Source of the DNA: Pseudomonas viridiflava
Lineage (GTDB): Bacteria; Pseudomonadota; Gammaproteobacteria; Pseudomonadales; Pseudomonadaceae
Length of the DNA: 64,000 nucleotides
Direction of reading: 5' to 3'
NCBI RefSeq assembly: GCF_900590755.1
Contig: NZ_UUOC01000029.1
Location: 62,001-126,000, forward strand
Part shown: positions 7,806 through 15,930 of the stretch, piece after piece
Layout: each line of letters starts with the position of its first letter
Position numbering within the stretch: the first letter of the stretch is position 1
Made by a program: the position numbers and the translations under genes
Notes under the pieces: model-generated
Databases searched by the model: none
The model's input: only the letters and a program-made list of their open reading frames with translations
Told to the model about the DNA's origin: nothing

Positions 7806-9290
7806 TCAGACGGTTCTGGCCAACAGGTTTTCCAGGGTTTTACTGACGCCCAATTGCTTGAGGCTGTTCAGGTTCTGCTCGAAGGCGGCGACAAACTCGG
7901 CAGATTGCGCGATAGCGGCACCGAAAATCTCCTCCACGGCCAGCAAACGCTGGGTGATCAGCACGTCGTCTGCCACCAGTGCCTTGCAGAAGTCGGCACG
8001 CGGATCGACGATCTTGTAGGCCACGCCGTTCTCGCCCTCAGTGCGCTGCAGGTAAACCGCCCAGGCTGCTACCACCAGCGCTGCGCGCTCCATATTGCCT
8101 TGATCGAGGATCAGCCGATTGATAGTGGGCACGGTGAATTTGGGGAATTTCGACGAGCCGTCCGAGCATACCCGTTCCAGCTGGTCGGCAATGGCCTGAT
8201 TGGAGAAGCGCTCGATCAGGGTGTCTTTGTAGCCTTCCAGGTCGATGCCCGGTACCGAGGCCAGTTGCGGGGTGACGTCCAGGTCCATGTAGCTGCGGAT
8301 ATAGCTGACGAACAGCGGGTCGTTCATGGTTTCGTGGACAAAACGATAGCCCTTGAGCGCGCCCAGATAGGTCAGCGCCAGGTGGCTGCCGTTGAGCAGC
8401 TTGATCTTCATTTCTTCGTAGGGGGTGACGTCGTCGGTGAACTGCACGCCGACTTCTTCCCAAGCCGGGCGTCCATCGACAAACTTGTCTTCCAGCACCC
8501 ATTGCACGAAGGGTTCGCAGACCACGGGCCAGGCGTCGTCTATGCCTTTTTCGTCCGCCAGTTTCAGGCGGTGGGCGGTACTGGTCATGGGCGTGATGCG
8601 GTCGACCATGGCGTTGGGAAACGTCACGTGCTCGGCGATCCAGTCGTGCAGCGCAGCATCCAGCGGGGCCGCAAAGGCCAGCAGCGCTTTGCGCGCCACG
8701 GCGCCGTTGTGGGGCAGGTTATCGCAGGACATCACGGTAAACGCCGGAATGGACGCGGCACGACGCTTGTTCAACGCGGCACACAGCAAGCCGAACACGG
8801 TTCGCGGTGCGTCCGGGTTGGCGAGGTCATGCTCGATCTGCGGCAAGTGGCTCATGAACTCGCCGGTGCTGTCGTCGATGCAATAACCGCCTTCGGTGAT
8901 TGTCAGGGACACGATGCGGATGTCGGGGCTGGCGAGTTTGTCGATCAGCGCCTGAATGTCGTCTTCGGCCAGTAGCATGCCGCTGATGGAGGCGATGATC
9001 CGGGTTTCAGTGTCCGGGGTGTCGCCCAGCTCATAGAGGGTATAGAGGTAATCCTGAGCGGCCAGTGCATCGCGCACGGCGCGATCTTCCGGGCGCAGGC
9101 CGATGCCGCAGATGCTCCAGTCCAGGCCCAGGCCTTTGTTCATCAGCGCATCGGTGTAAAACGCCTGATGTGCCCGGTGAAAACCGCCGACGCCGATATG
9201 GGCAATGCCCTGGCGCGTGGCGGCAGGCGAGTAGGCGGGCAGGGCAATGCTTGCTCCCAGCTGCGTGAGATTCTGATTGTTCAATTTCAT
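7806..9290 (-). CDS. mtlD: Mannitol 2-dehydrogenase
   Basis: A 494-residue long-chain polyol dehydrogenase. The N-terminal Rossmann motif is HIGVGGFHRAHQAFY. The catalytic signature KIKLLNGSHLALTYLG, around residue 295, supplies the Lys, Asn and His characteristic of the family. It oxidises D-mannitol to D-fructose with NAD, and homologues also accept arabitol and sorbitol. The length matches the P. fluorescens enzyme (493 residues). It lies between the ABC ATPase gene (18 bases upstream) and mtlY (7 bases downstream), which fits a pathway of uptake, oxidation and phosphorylation. Confidence 0.95.
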   Translation of the reverse strand: MKLNNQNLTQLGASIALPAYSPAATRQGIAHIGVGGFHRAHQAFYTDALMNKGLGLDWSICGIGLRPEDRAVRDALAAQDYLYTLYELGDTPDTETRIIASISGMLLAEDDIQALIDKLASPDIRIVSLTITEGGYCIDDSTGEFMSHLPQIEHDLANPDAPRTVFGLLCAALNKRRAASIPAFTVMSCDNLPHNGAVARKALLAFAAPLDAALHDWIAEHVTFPNAMVDRITPMTSTAHRLKLADEKGIDDAWPVVCEPFVQWVLEDKFVDGRPAWEEVGVQFTDDVTPYEEMKIKLLNGSHLALTYLGALKGYRFVHETMNDPLFVSYIRSYMDLDVTPQLASVPGIDLEGYKDTLIERFSNQAIADQLERVCSDGSSKFPKFTVPTINRLILDQGNMERAALVVAAWAVYLQRTEGENGVAYKIVDPRADFCKALVADDVLITQRLLAVEEIFGAAIAQSAEFVAAFEQNLNSLKQLGVSKTLENLLARTV

Positions 9291-9308
9291 GGCAGTGACC
9301 TCTGATCC

Positions 9309-10412
9309 TCAGGCGGCGACCGGCAAGGCTTTGGCAATCACCAGGCCTTGGGCGTCGAACAAATGGCAATGAGCGCTATCCAGGTGCAGGTTGAGGGTGT
9401 CGCCATACTGGCTGGCCAGATCCCCCCGGATGCGCATGGTCAAGGCTTCGCCTGCGCGGGTACGCACATGGCAGTAGGTGTCGCTGCCCAGACGTTCGCT
9501 GACATCGGCAATCACCTGCATCTGGCAGTCGCCTTCTTTGGCCAGGTTCAGGTGTTCCGGCCGAATCCCCATGGTGACCGGATCGCCAACGCTCTGCTGT
9601 GCATTGGTGAATGGCAGAGTGATGCGGGTGCCCGCGTCCAGTTCGACTTCGCAGCCGCCGGCGTCGACCCGGCTAACCTTGCCCTTGAGGAAGCCCATCT
9701 TCGGCGTACCGAGAAAGCCTGCGACAAACAGGTTGGCCGGATGGTGATACAACTCCAGCGGCGAGCCCACCTGCTCGACTTTGCCGGCGTTGAGCACCAC
9801 GACTTTGTCGGCCAGGGTCATGGCTTCGACCTGATCGTGGGTCACGTAAATCATGGTCGCTTGCAGCTCTTTGTGCAGGCGCGACAGTTCCAGACGCGTC
9901 TGCACCCGCAAGGCGGCGTCGAGGTTGGACAGCGGTTCGTCGAACAGGAAAATTTTCGGATTACGCACAATCGCCCGGCCGATGGCGACCCGCTGACGCT
10001 GCCCGCCAGACAGTTGTTTGGGCTTGCGCTCCAGCAGCGGGCCGAGTTCGAGAATGCGCGCGGCTTCGTCGACTTTCTTTTTGATCAGCGCCTTGTCGCC
10101 TCCGGCCAGATCCAGGGCAAACGACAGGTTCTTGCCCACGGTCATGTGCGGATACAGCGCATAGGTCTGGAACACCATGGCCAGGTCCCGCTTGGCCGGG
10201 GTGACTTGAGTGATGTCCCGACCATCCAGCTCGATGGTCCCGGAGGTGACGTTTTCCAGCCCGGCAATCAGCCGCAGCAGTGTGGATTTACCACAGCCCG
10301 ACGGGCCGACGAAGACCACGAATTCACGGTCTTTTACGTCAAGGTCAATCCCTTTGATGATCTGATGGCCGTCGAAGCCTTTTTGCAGATTTCTGATGCT
10401 GAGGTTAGCCAT
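9309..10412 (-). CDS. mtlK: Polyol ABC transporter ATP-binding protein
   Basis: A 367-residue ATPase of the MalK/UgpC type. Visible motifs are Walker A GPSGCGKSTLLRL, signature LSGGQRQRVAIGRA, Walker B KIFLFDEPLSNLD and the H-loop in YVTHDQVEAMTLAD. A C-terminal ~120-residue TOBE/OB region follows (MGIRPEHLNL). The reading frame is open 36 codons further upstream, but that extension is encoded by the repeat at 10445-10529. ATG 10412 (MANLSIRNLQKGF) is the natural start. It would energise the MtlFG permease at the inner face of the membrane. Confidence 0.93.
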   Translation of the reverse strand: MANLSIRNLQKGFDGHQIIKGIDLDVKDREFVVFVGPSGCGKSTLLRLIAGLENVTSGTIELDGRDITQVTPAKRDLAMVFQTYALYPHMTVGKNLSFALDLAGGDKALIKKKVDEAARILELGPLLERKPKQLSGGQRQRVAIGRAIVRNPKIFLFDEPLSNLDAALRVQTRLELSRLHKELQATMIYVTHDQVEAMTLADKVVVLNAGKVEQVGSPLELYHHPANLFVAGFLGTPKMGFLKGKVSRVDAGGCEVELDAGTRITLPFTNAQQSVGDPVTMGIRPEHLNLAKEGDCQMQVIADVSERLGSDTYCHVRTRAGEALTMRIRGDLASQYGDTLNLHLDSAHCHLFDAQGLVIAKALPVAA

Positions 10413-10444
10413 GGTGGCCTCCGTTCTTATTCTTGGATATTTAG

Positions 10445-10556
10445 CTGTAGGAGCTGCCGCAGGCTGCGAACTGCGGTGTGTCAGGTAAACCGCCTTCGTC
10501 GCCGTCGTAACCTCCGACAACTCCTACAGAATCGCGGTCTGCCAGATACACCGCGA
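10445..10556. repeat. Inverted repeat inside the mtl operon plus short hairpin
   Basis: 10445-10529 is a copy of the TGTAGGAGCTGCCG family with an asymmetric right arm (GTCGTAACCTCCGACAACTCC). It is followed at 10530-10556 by a simple hairpin, ATCGCGG and CCGCGAT around 13 bases. Together they fill the 168-base mtlG-mtlK gap, the longest spacer among the structural genes, where they could alter mRNA stability or gene dosage along the operon. Confidence 0.8.
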
Positions 10557-10580
10557 TCGCTCCTACCGATTTTGTGTTCA

Positions 10581-11414
10581 TTACTTCACGGCCCCAAACG
10601 ACAGCCCACGAACCAGCTGTTTCTGGCTGATCCAGCCGAAGATCAGGATCGGCGCGCAGGCCAGGGTCGAGACTGCCGAGAGCTTGGCCCAGAACAACCC
10701 TTCGGGGCTGGAATAGGAGGCGATCAATGCCGTCAGGGGCGCGGCGTTGGATGAGGTGAGGTTCAGCGACCAGAACGCTTCGTTCCAGCACAGGATCAGC
10801 GACAGCAGCGCCGTGGATGCCAGGCCGCCTTTGCAGATCGGGATCAGCACCTTGAAGATTTCCTGGCGGGTGCTGGCCCCGTCAAGCCGGGAAGCTTCGA
10901 GGATTTCGCCGGGAATGTCCTTGAAGTAGGTGTAAATCATCCACACCACGATTGGCAGGTTGATCAGCGTGTAGATCACGATCAGCGCGGTACGGGTGTC
11001 CAGCAGGCCGAAGGTCTTGGCCAGCAGGTAAATCGGCATCAGCACGCCCACCGGCGGCAGCATCTTGGTCGACAGCATCCACAGCAGGGTGCTCTTGGTG
11101 CGTTTGGTCTCGAAAAACGCCATGGAGTAAGCCGCCGGAACCGCGATCAACATGCACAGGATGGTCGCGCTGAAGGAAATCACCAGTGAGTTCCAGGCGA
11201 AGTGGAAGTAATCACTGCGCTCCTGAATGTGCAGGTAGTTCTCCAGCGTCGGCGTGAAGATGAACTGCGGCGGCGTGGCGAAGGCGTCGATCTCGGTCTT
11301 GAAGCTGGTCAGCACCATCCAGAAGATCGGAAAGAAGATCAGCGCCGCGATGACCCAGCACAAGGTGCCGAGCAGCACGCTTTGCAGGCGACGGGATTGT
11401 TTGAGCGTCATCAT
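10581..11414 (-). CDS. mtlG: Polyol ABC transporter permease, MalG-type
   Basis: A 277-residue inner-membrane permease with about six hydrophobic segments, beginning with a helix at VLLGTLCWVIAALIFFPIFW. The cytoplasmic EAA loop is visible as EILEASRLDGASTRQEIFKV (around residue 170), which contacts the ATPase. It ends QLVRGLSFGAVK, as in the sugar-permease family. With MtlF it forms the mannitol/arabitol/glucitol channel. The start lies 10 bases after the mtlF stop codon. Confidence 0.93.
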   Translation of the reverse strand: MMTLKQSRRLQSVLLGTLCWVIAALIFFPIFWMVLTSFKTEIDAFATPPQFIFTPTLENYLHIQERSDYFHFAWNSLVISFSATILCMLIAVPAAYSMAFFETKRTKSTLLWMLSTKMLPPVGVLMPIYLLAKTFGLLDTRTALIVIYTLINLPIVVWMIYTYFKDIPGEILEASRLDGASTRQEIFKVLIPICKGGLASTALLSLILCWNEAFWSLNLTSSNAAPLTALIASYSSPEGLFWAKLSAVSTLACAPILIFGWISQKQLVRGLSFGAVK

Positions 11415-11424
11415 GAGTCGGCCC

Positions 11425-12357
11425 TCAAGTCTTGTCGGTGAGGTTTTTGCCGATCATCCGGATCAGGATGATTGCAGCAATATTGGCGATGACCACGGCA
11501 ATCAAACCGCCAGCGGACGCCATGCCCACGTCGAATTGCAGCAGGGCCTGGTTGTAGATCAGGTAAGCAAGGTTGGTGGACGCGAACCCCGGACCGCCAT
11601 TGGTGGTGGTGAAAATCTCGGCGAACACCGACAGCAGAAAGATGGTTTCAATCATCACCACCACCGCAATCGGTCGGGCCAGATGGGGTAGGGTCAGGTG
11701 CCAGAAAATTGCGATGGGGCCTGCGCCGTCCAGGCGGGCGGCTTCTTTCTGTTCCTGATCCAGCGATTGCATGGCGGTCATCAGGATCAGAATGGCGAAT
11801 GGCAGCCACTGCCACGAGACAATGATGATGATCGACAGCAGAGGGTAATTCGCCAGCCAGTCGATGGGTTGAGCGCCAAACAGCTTCCACACCGAGGCCA
11901 GAATCCCGGACACCGGATGAAAGATCAGATTCTTCCAGATCAGCGCGCTGACCGTGGGCATGATGAAGAACGGTGAAATCAGCAGCACTCGTACGATGCC
12001 GCGCCCCAGGAATTCACTGGCTTCCAGCAAGGCTGAAATCAGTACCCCCAGTACGACGCTGATCAACAGCACGCTACCCACCAGCAGCAAGGTGTTGGTG
12101 GCGCCGGGAATAAACCCGCTGTCGGTGACGAAATACTGGAAATTTTCCAGGCCGACGAATTCGTTTTCGCCGGGGTTAAGCAGGTTGTAGCGGATCAGTG
12201 AGAAATAGATGGTCATGCCCAGTGGCACGATCATCCACACCAGCAACAGCAGCACCGAAGGGCTGACCAGAAACCAGCCGGGTTTGGTCACGCTGCCTTT
12301 GCGCGGCGGATTATCGCTGAGCGTGGCGGCATGTGGAGTAGGGGTTGAGGTAGTCAT
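11425..12357 (-). CDS. mtlF: Polyol ABC transporter permease, MalF-type
   Basis: A 310-residue permease with about six membrane helices and a short hydrophilic N-terminus. The EAA motif reads SLDQEQKEAARLDGAGPIAI (around residue 205). It would pair with MtlG in the membrane. A strong hairpin sits in the 72-base gap between this gene and mtlE upstream. That placement fits higher expression of the binding protein than of the membrane components. Confidence 0.93.
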   Translation of the reverse strand: MTTSTPTPHAATLSDNPPRKGSVTKPGWFLVSPSVLLLLVWMIVPLGMTIYFSLIRYNLLNPGENEFVGLENFQYFVTDSGFIPGATNTLLLVGSVLLISVVLGVLISALLEASEFLGRGIVRVLLISPFFIMPTVSALIWKNLIFHPVSGILASVWKLFGAQPIDWLANYPLLSIIIIVSWQWLPFAILILMTAMQSLDQEQKEAARLDGAGPIAIFWHLTLPHLARPIAVVVMIETIFLLSVFAEIFTTTNGGPGFASTNLAYLIYNQALLQFDVGMASAGGLIAVVIANIAAIILIRMIGKNLTDKT

Positions 12358-12388
12358 GATGGCGATCCTGGTTCGAAGAAGAACGGTG

Positions 12389-12414
12389 GGCCGGGGCGGT
12401 CAACTCCCCCGGCC
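12389..12414. promoter_or_regulatory. Intercistronic hairpin between mtlE and mtlF
   Basis: The perfect arms GGCCGGGG (12389-12396) and CCCCGGCC (12407-12414) enclose a 10-base loop directly after the mtlE stop codon on the minus strand. No U-run follows, so it is more likely an mRNA 3'-end stabiliser or a partial attenuator than a full terminator. Confidence 0.6.
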
Positions 12415-12429
12415 GATAGTCAGTGGCGA

Positions 12430-13740
12430 CTATTTCTTCGGATAACCCGCTCGCTTCATGTCGCGCTCAGTGGCCGTCTGCGCATTTTTCAAGGCTGCGT
12501 CCGGCGTTGCTGTACCGACCAGTGCGGCCGAAAACTGCTGGCCGACCGAGGTGCCAATGGCCTGGAACTCAGGGATGGTCACCAGCTGGATGCCCACGTA
12601 AGGCACCGGCTTGAGGGTCGGGGTTTTAGGCGTAACGGCCTTGAGGGATTCCAGGGTGATATTGGCGAAGGGTGCTGCCTTTTTGTATTCGTCGGTATAG
12701 GTCGAAGCACGAGTGCCCGGCGGTACGTTGGACACGCCGTCTTTCTCGGCGACCAGTTTCGCGTATTCCTTAGAAGTGGCCCACTCGGTGAAGGCCTTGG
12801 CGTCGGTCTGGTTTTTGGCGCTGGTCGGAATTGCCAAAGCCCACGAATACAGCCATGCCGAACCTTTGTCCGTCACTTCATGTGGCGCATAGGTAAAGCC
12901 CACGCTGTCGGCGACCTTGCTCTGGGATTTATCGGTCACGAACGAACCGGCCACGCTGGCATCGACCCAGATCGCGCACTTGCCGCTGTTGAACAGCGCG
13001 AGGTTTTCATTGAAACCGTTGCTGGAAGCACCCGGCGGGCCGGATTTCTTCATGGTGTTGACGTAGAAGTTGAGCGCGTCTTTCCACTCGGGCTGATCGA
13101 ACTGGGGTTTCCACTGCTCATCAAACCAGCGCCCGCCAAAGGAGTTGGCGACCGTGCTGATCAGCGCCATGTTCTCGCCCCAGCCTGCCTTGCCACGCAG
13201 GCAGATGCCGTATTGCTCTTTGGATTTGTCGGTGAGCTTGTCGGCAAACTCGGCGATCTGCGTCCAGGTCGGCCGTTCTGGCATGGTCAGGCCAGCGGCC
13301 TTGAACAAGTCGGTGCGGTAGTAGGTGATGGAGCTCTCGGCGTAGAAGGGCAGCGCAAACAGCTTGCCGTCTACCGACAGACCATCACGTACTGACGGGA
13401 ACACATCGTCCAGAGCGTAACTGGCCGGCAGGTCTTTCATCTCTTGCAGCCAGCCCTTGGCACCCCAGAGTGAGGCTTCGTACATGCCAATGGTCAGCAC
13501 GTCGAATTGCCCGCCCTTGGTGGCGATGTCGGTGGTCAGGCGCTGGCGGAGCACGTTCTCTTCGAGGACGACCCACTTGAGTTTGATATCGGGATGTTGT
13601 TCTTCAAAGGTTTTCGACAGCCGCTGCATGCGGATCATGTCGCTGTTGTTGACTGTGGCGATGGTGACGTCGCCCGCGAAGGCGGTGGCGCAGAGCGTCA
13701 GACAGGTACTGGCGAGCAGAACTTTGGCAGGGGTCTTCAT
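12430..13740 (-). CDS. mtlE: Polyol ABC transporter substrate-binding protein
   Basis: A 436-residue periplasmic protein of the extracellular solute-binding family 1. Residues 1-22 form a signal peptide ending AFA before GDVTIATVNN. The body shows the usual two-lobe pattern, including the FAEQHP/KWVVLEENVLRQRL region and WLYSWALAIPTSAKNQTDAK. It captures mannitol and related polyols for MtlFGK. It is first of the structural genes, preceded by a clear GAGGAGAG ribosome binding site. The 238-base promoter region upstream separates it from mtlR, which is encoded on the same strand. Confidence 0.94.
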   Translation of the reverse strand: MKTPAKVLLASTCLTLCATAFAGDVTIATVNNSDMIRMQRLSKTFEEQHPDIKLKWVVLEENVLRQRLTTDIATKGGQFDVLTIGMYEASLWGAKGWLQEMKDLPASYALDDVFPSVRDGLSVDGKLFALPFYAESSITYYRTDLFKAAGLTMPERPTWTQIAEFADKLTDKSKEQYGICLRGKAGWGENMALISTVANSFGGRWFDEQWKPQFDQPEWKDALNFYVNTMKKSGPPGASSNGFNENLALFNSGKCAIWVDASVAGSFVTDKSQSKVADSVGFTYAPHEVTDKGSAWLYSWALAIPTSAKNQTDAKAFTEWATSKEYAKLVAEKDGVSNVPPGTRASTYTDEYKKAAPFANITLESLKAVTPKTPTLKPVPYVGIQLVTIPEFQAIGTSVGQQFSAALVGTATPDAALKNAQTATERDMKRAGYPKK

Positions 13741-13978
13741 GTATCTCTCCTCTTCTGTGCCCGATGAGCGACAGAGGGTGGTTATTGTTTTTGTTTCTTC
13801 CTGAGACGAGGAAGAGGTGGACTGATTACAGCGGGCGGCGAGCGCAAAGACAAATCCTGCGCCGCACTACTACTGATACTTTTTTGCACTCACGGGCAGG
13901 GATGAAACCTTGCCTGACCCATCCCGGGCGGTCTGCGCCGCTGATTCAGCGTAGACGATGGGATGTTGCGAGGATGAA
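13741..13978 (-). promoter_or_regulatory. Probable mtlE promoter/MtlR control region
   Basis: The 238 bases between mtlR and mtlE hold no gene. On the minus strand there is an A/T-rich patch containing GTGCAAAAAAGTATCAG (complement of about 13874-13890) and a closely following TAGTAGTGC. These are candidate AraC-type half sites, because mtl operons of this type are activated by MtlR with polyols. I could not assign -35/-10 boxes with confidence. Confidence 0.5.
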
Positions 13979-14884
13979 TCAGTACAGGTTTTGCTCGGTC
14001 AGGCGCTGAACGGCCAGCCGCCGGTAGTGGGAGGGGGTCATGCCTTTGAGTTGCTGGAAGCGTCGATTGAAGTTGGAAATGTTGTTGAAGCCCGACTCGA
14101 AACAGACGTCCGTCACCGGCTTGTCGCCATCGGCCAGCAGTTCACAGGATTTGCTGATGCGCAGGCGATTGACGAACTCCACGAAGCAACGGCCGGTGGC
14201 CTGCTTGAACACCCGAGAGAAATACGTCGGTTTCATGCCCAGATACTCGGCGACTTCTTCCAGGGGCAGTTCCCGGGCGTAGTGGGCAAAGATGTAATCC
14301 ACGGCCCGGTTGGTGCGGTCAACGCTGTGTTCGTCGGCCATCTGTGTCGAGTTGGTGGCCGACAGCAACTGATAATCATCGCTGACCGCCAGAAGCTCCA
14401 GAAGGATGAAGAAGTGCCCAAGACGGCTGATGCCTTTGGAGTCGGCGATCTTCTGCATCAGTTTCATGGCTTGGCGAATGGTTTTTTTGCAGCGGAATTC
14501 AATGCCGTACTGCGCGCGTTCCAGCAGCGGGGTGAGGGTTTTAAGCTCGGCGAAAACCTGATTGCCACTGTCCAGCAACTCATCGGTGAAGTTGACCAGC
14601 ATGTCGCGCTTGGGCACGACTTCGTCTTCGTCGATCTGGCTGATCCAGTTGTGGGGCAGGTTGGGGCCGGTAAGAAACAGCGTCCCGGGGTAGAAGTTGC
14701 CGATATAGTCGCCCACGAACACCTTGCCGGAACTGGCGACAATCAGGTGCAGCTCGTATTCCTTGTGGAAATGCCAGCGCACCAGCGGGCAGGGGAAGCC
14801 GTGTTCGCGATAGATGATGGAAAGGCCGTTGTGGTCATCCATCAGTTCGTATGACGGGTCTGTGACCCTTGTTGTTTTTGTCAT
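13979..14884 (-). CDS. mtlR: AraC-family activator of the polyol operon
   Basis: A 301-residue regulator, counted from ATG 14884 (MTKTTRVTDPSYELM). A GTG at 14926 would add 14 residues but has no ribosome binding site. The N-terminal ~170 residues form a cupin-like ligand domain with HFHKEYELHLIVASSGKVFV. The C-terminal ~100 residues hold two helix-turn-helix motifs, seen in LPLEEVAEYLGMKPTYFSRVFK and TDVCFESGFNNISNFNRRF. It is placed directly upstream of mtlE in the same direction, as in P. fluorescens, where this activator responds to mannitol, arabitol and glucitol. Polyol response here is inferred from that homology. Confidence 0.92.
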   Translation of the reverse strand: MTKTTRVTDPSYELMDDHNGLSIIYREHGFPCPLVRWHFHKEYELHLIVASSGKVFVGDYIGNFYPGTLFLTGPNLPHNWISQIDEDEVVPKRDMLVNFTDELLDSGNQVFAELKTLTPLLERAQYGIEFRCKKTIRQAMKLMQKIADSKGISRLGHFFILLELLAVSDDYQLLSATNSTQMADEHSVDRTNRAVDYIFAHYARELPLEEVAEYLGMKPTYFSRVFKQATGRCFVEFVNRLRISKSCELLADGDKPVTDVCFESGFNNISNFNRRFQQLKGMTPSHYRRLAVQRLTEQNLY

Positions 14885-14963
14885 GGTGTGGCCGTTATGC
14901 AGAAATGCCAGGCTGCTAATGTGCACTATTTGCGGTGCTGATCAAACCGCTGATGTAACGCTT

Positions 14964-15036
14964 ACAGGAGCTGCCGAAGGCTGCGAATTGCGGTTTTTCA
15001 GCAATATTGCTTTCGCAGCCTGCGGCAGCTCCTGCA
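14964..15036. repeat. Inverted repeat (GGAGCTGCCGAAGGCTGCG family)
   Basis: Arms CAGGAGCTGCCGAAGGCTGC and CGCAGCCTGCGGCAGCTCCT enclose about 25 bp. Unusually for this family, the element lies between divergent genes (mtlR and cobF) and ends only 33 bases before the cobF start codon. It must therefore lie in or beside the cobF promoter or leader. Confidence 0.8.
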
Positions 15037-15069
15037 TAACAGACCAGATTTAATATTCTGAGGCGCTGC

Positions 15070-15825
15070 ATGAAAACCATCCTCCTCATCGGCATTGGCT
15101 CGGGCCATCCCGAACAGATCACGATCCAGGCCATCAACGCCCTGAACCGCGCCAAGGTCTTGTTCATCCTCGACAAGGGCTATGCCGATGACAGTCTGTT
15201 GCGGCTCAGAAAGGAGATCTGCGAGCGTTATATCCAGGGCGATGACTATCGCTTGGTGCAGATCAGCGATCCACCGCGAAAGGATGATCCGCAATCCTAT
15301 GAGCAGGGCATTCTGCGCTGGCACCAGCAGCGCGCGGCACTGTTTGAGCGCTTGATTGGCGAGGAAGTGGGGCCGGAGCAAACCGCCGGGTTTTTGATCT
15401 GGGGGGATCCAGCGCTGTATGACAGCACGTCACGAATACTTGAATTGATGATTAGTAACGGATCGCAACTATTTGATTATGAAGTGATTCCAGGCATCAG
15501 CAGCGTGCAGGCACTGGCCGCGCAACATCGCATTGCCCTGAATCGCATCGGCGAGCCCATTCTGATTACCACAGGCCGCCAATTGGCGCTGCAGCCAGAA
15601 CAAACCCCGGAAAATGTGGTGGTCATGCTGGATGCTCACTGCACCTTTCAGCAGTTTTTGAACCGTGGGCTGCATATCTATTGGGGCGCCTATCTGGGAG
15701 CGCCCGATGAAATCCTGATCAGTGGGCCTCTGGATGAGGTGTGTGAGCAGATCAAAGAGGTGAGGGCCCAGGCAAGGCGGCAGAAGGGCTGGATTATGGA
15801 TACGTATCTGTTGCGTAAGCCGTAA
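15070..15825 (+). CDS. cobF: Precorrin-6A synthase (deacetylating)
   Basis: A 251-residue SAM-dependent methyltransferase of the tetrapyrrole methylase fold. It starts KTILLIGIGSGHPEQITIQA, the glycine-rich N-terminal motif. It continues with ILDKGYADDSLLRLRKEICE, AGFLIWGDPALYDST (the family's WGDP motif) and EVIPGISSVQALAAQHRIAL. CobF methylates precorrin-5 at C-1 with loss of the acetyl group in aerobic cobalamin synthesis. No other cob gene is in the window, so it stands apart from the main cobalamin cluster. A GAGG ribosome binding site precedes ATG 15070. Confidence 0.92.
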   Translation: MKTILLIGIGSGHPEQITIQAINALNRAKVLFILDKGYADDSLLRLRKEICERYIQGDDYRLVQISDPPRKDDPQSYEQGILRWHQQRAALFERLIGEEVGPEQTAGFLIWGDPALYDSTSRILELMISNGSQLFDYEVIPGISSVQALAAQHRIALNRIGEPILITTGRQLALQPEQTPENVVVMLDAHCTFQQFLNRGLHIYWGAYLGAPDEILISGPLDEVCEQIKEVRAQARRQKGWIMDTYLLRKP

Positions 15826-15839
15826 CAGGCCGACGAACC

Positions 15840-15927
15840 TGTGGGAGCGAGCTTGCTCGCGAATAGGCCGGTACATTCCATACATCAGCCTCGTCTGGAT
15901 GCATTCGCGAGCAAGCTCGCTCCCACA
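15840..15927. repeat. REP-type inverted repeat pair
   Basis: Arms GTGGGAGCGAGCTTGCTCGC and GCGAGCAAGCTCGCTCCCAC are exact complements about 45 bp apart. The element lies between the converging cobF and glycosyltransferase genes and may also act as a shared terminator. Confidence 0.85.
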
Positions 15928-15930
15928 AAA

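Noticed and set aside
7485..8975. Open frame of 496 codons opposite mtlY/mtlD
   Set aside because: Antisense shadow of two clear enzymes, with composition typical of reversed GC-rich coding sequence.
10413..10520. 36-codon N-terminal extension of mtlK
   Set aside because: It is encoded by the dispersed repeat and its boundary; the family start MANLSIRNLQ lies at 10412.
9348..10754. Long open frame of 468 codons on the plus strand opposite mtlK
   Set aside because: It is antisense to a well supported ATPase gene, has no recognisable domain or ribosome binding site, and is typical of GC-rich shadow frames.
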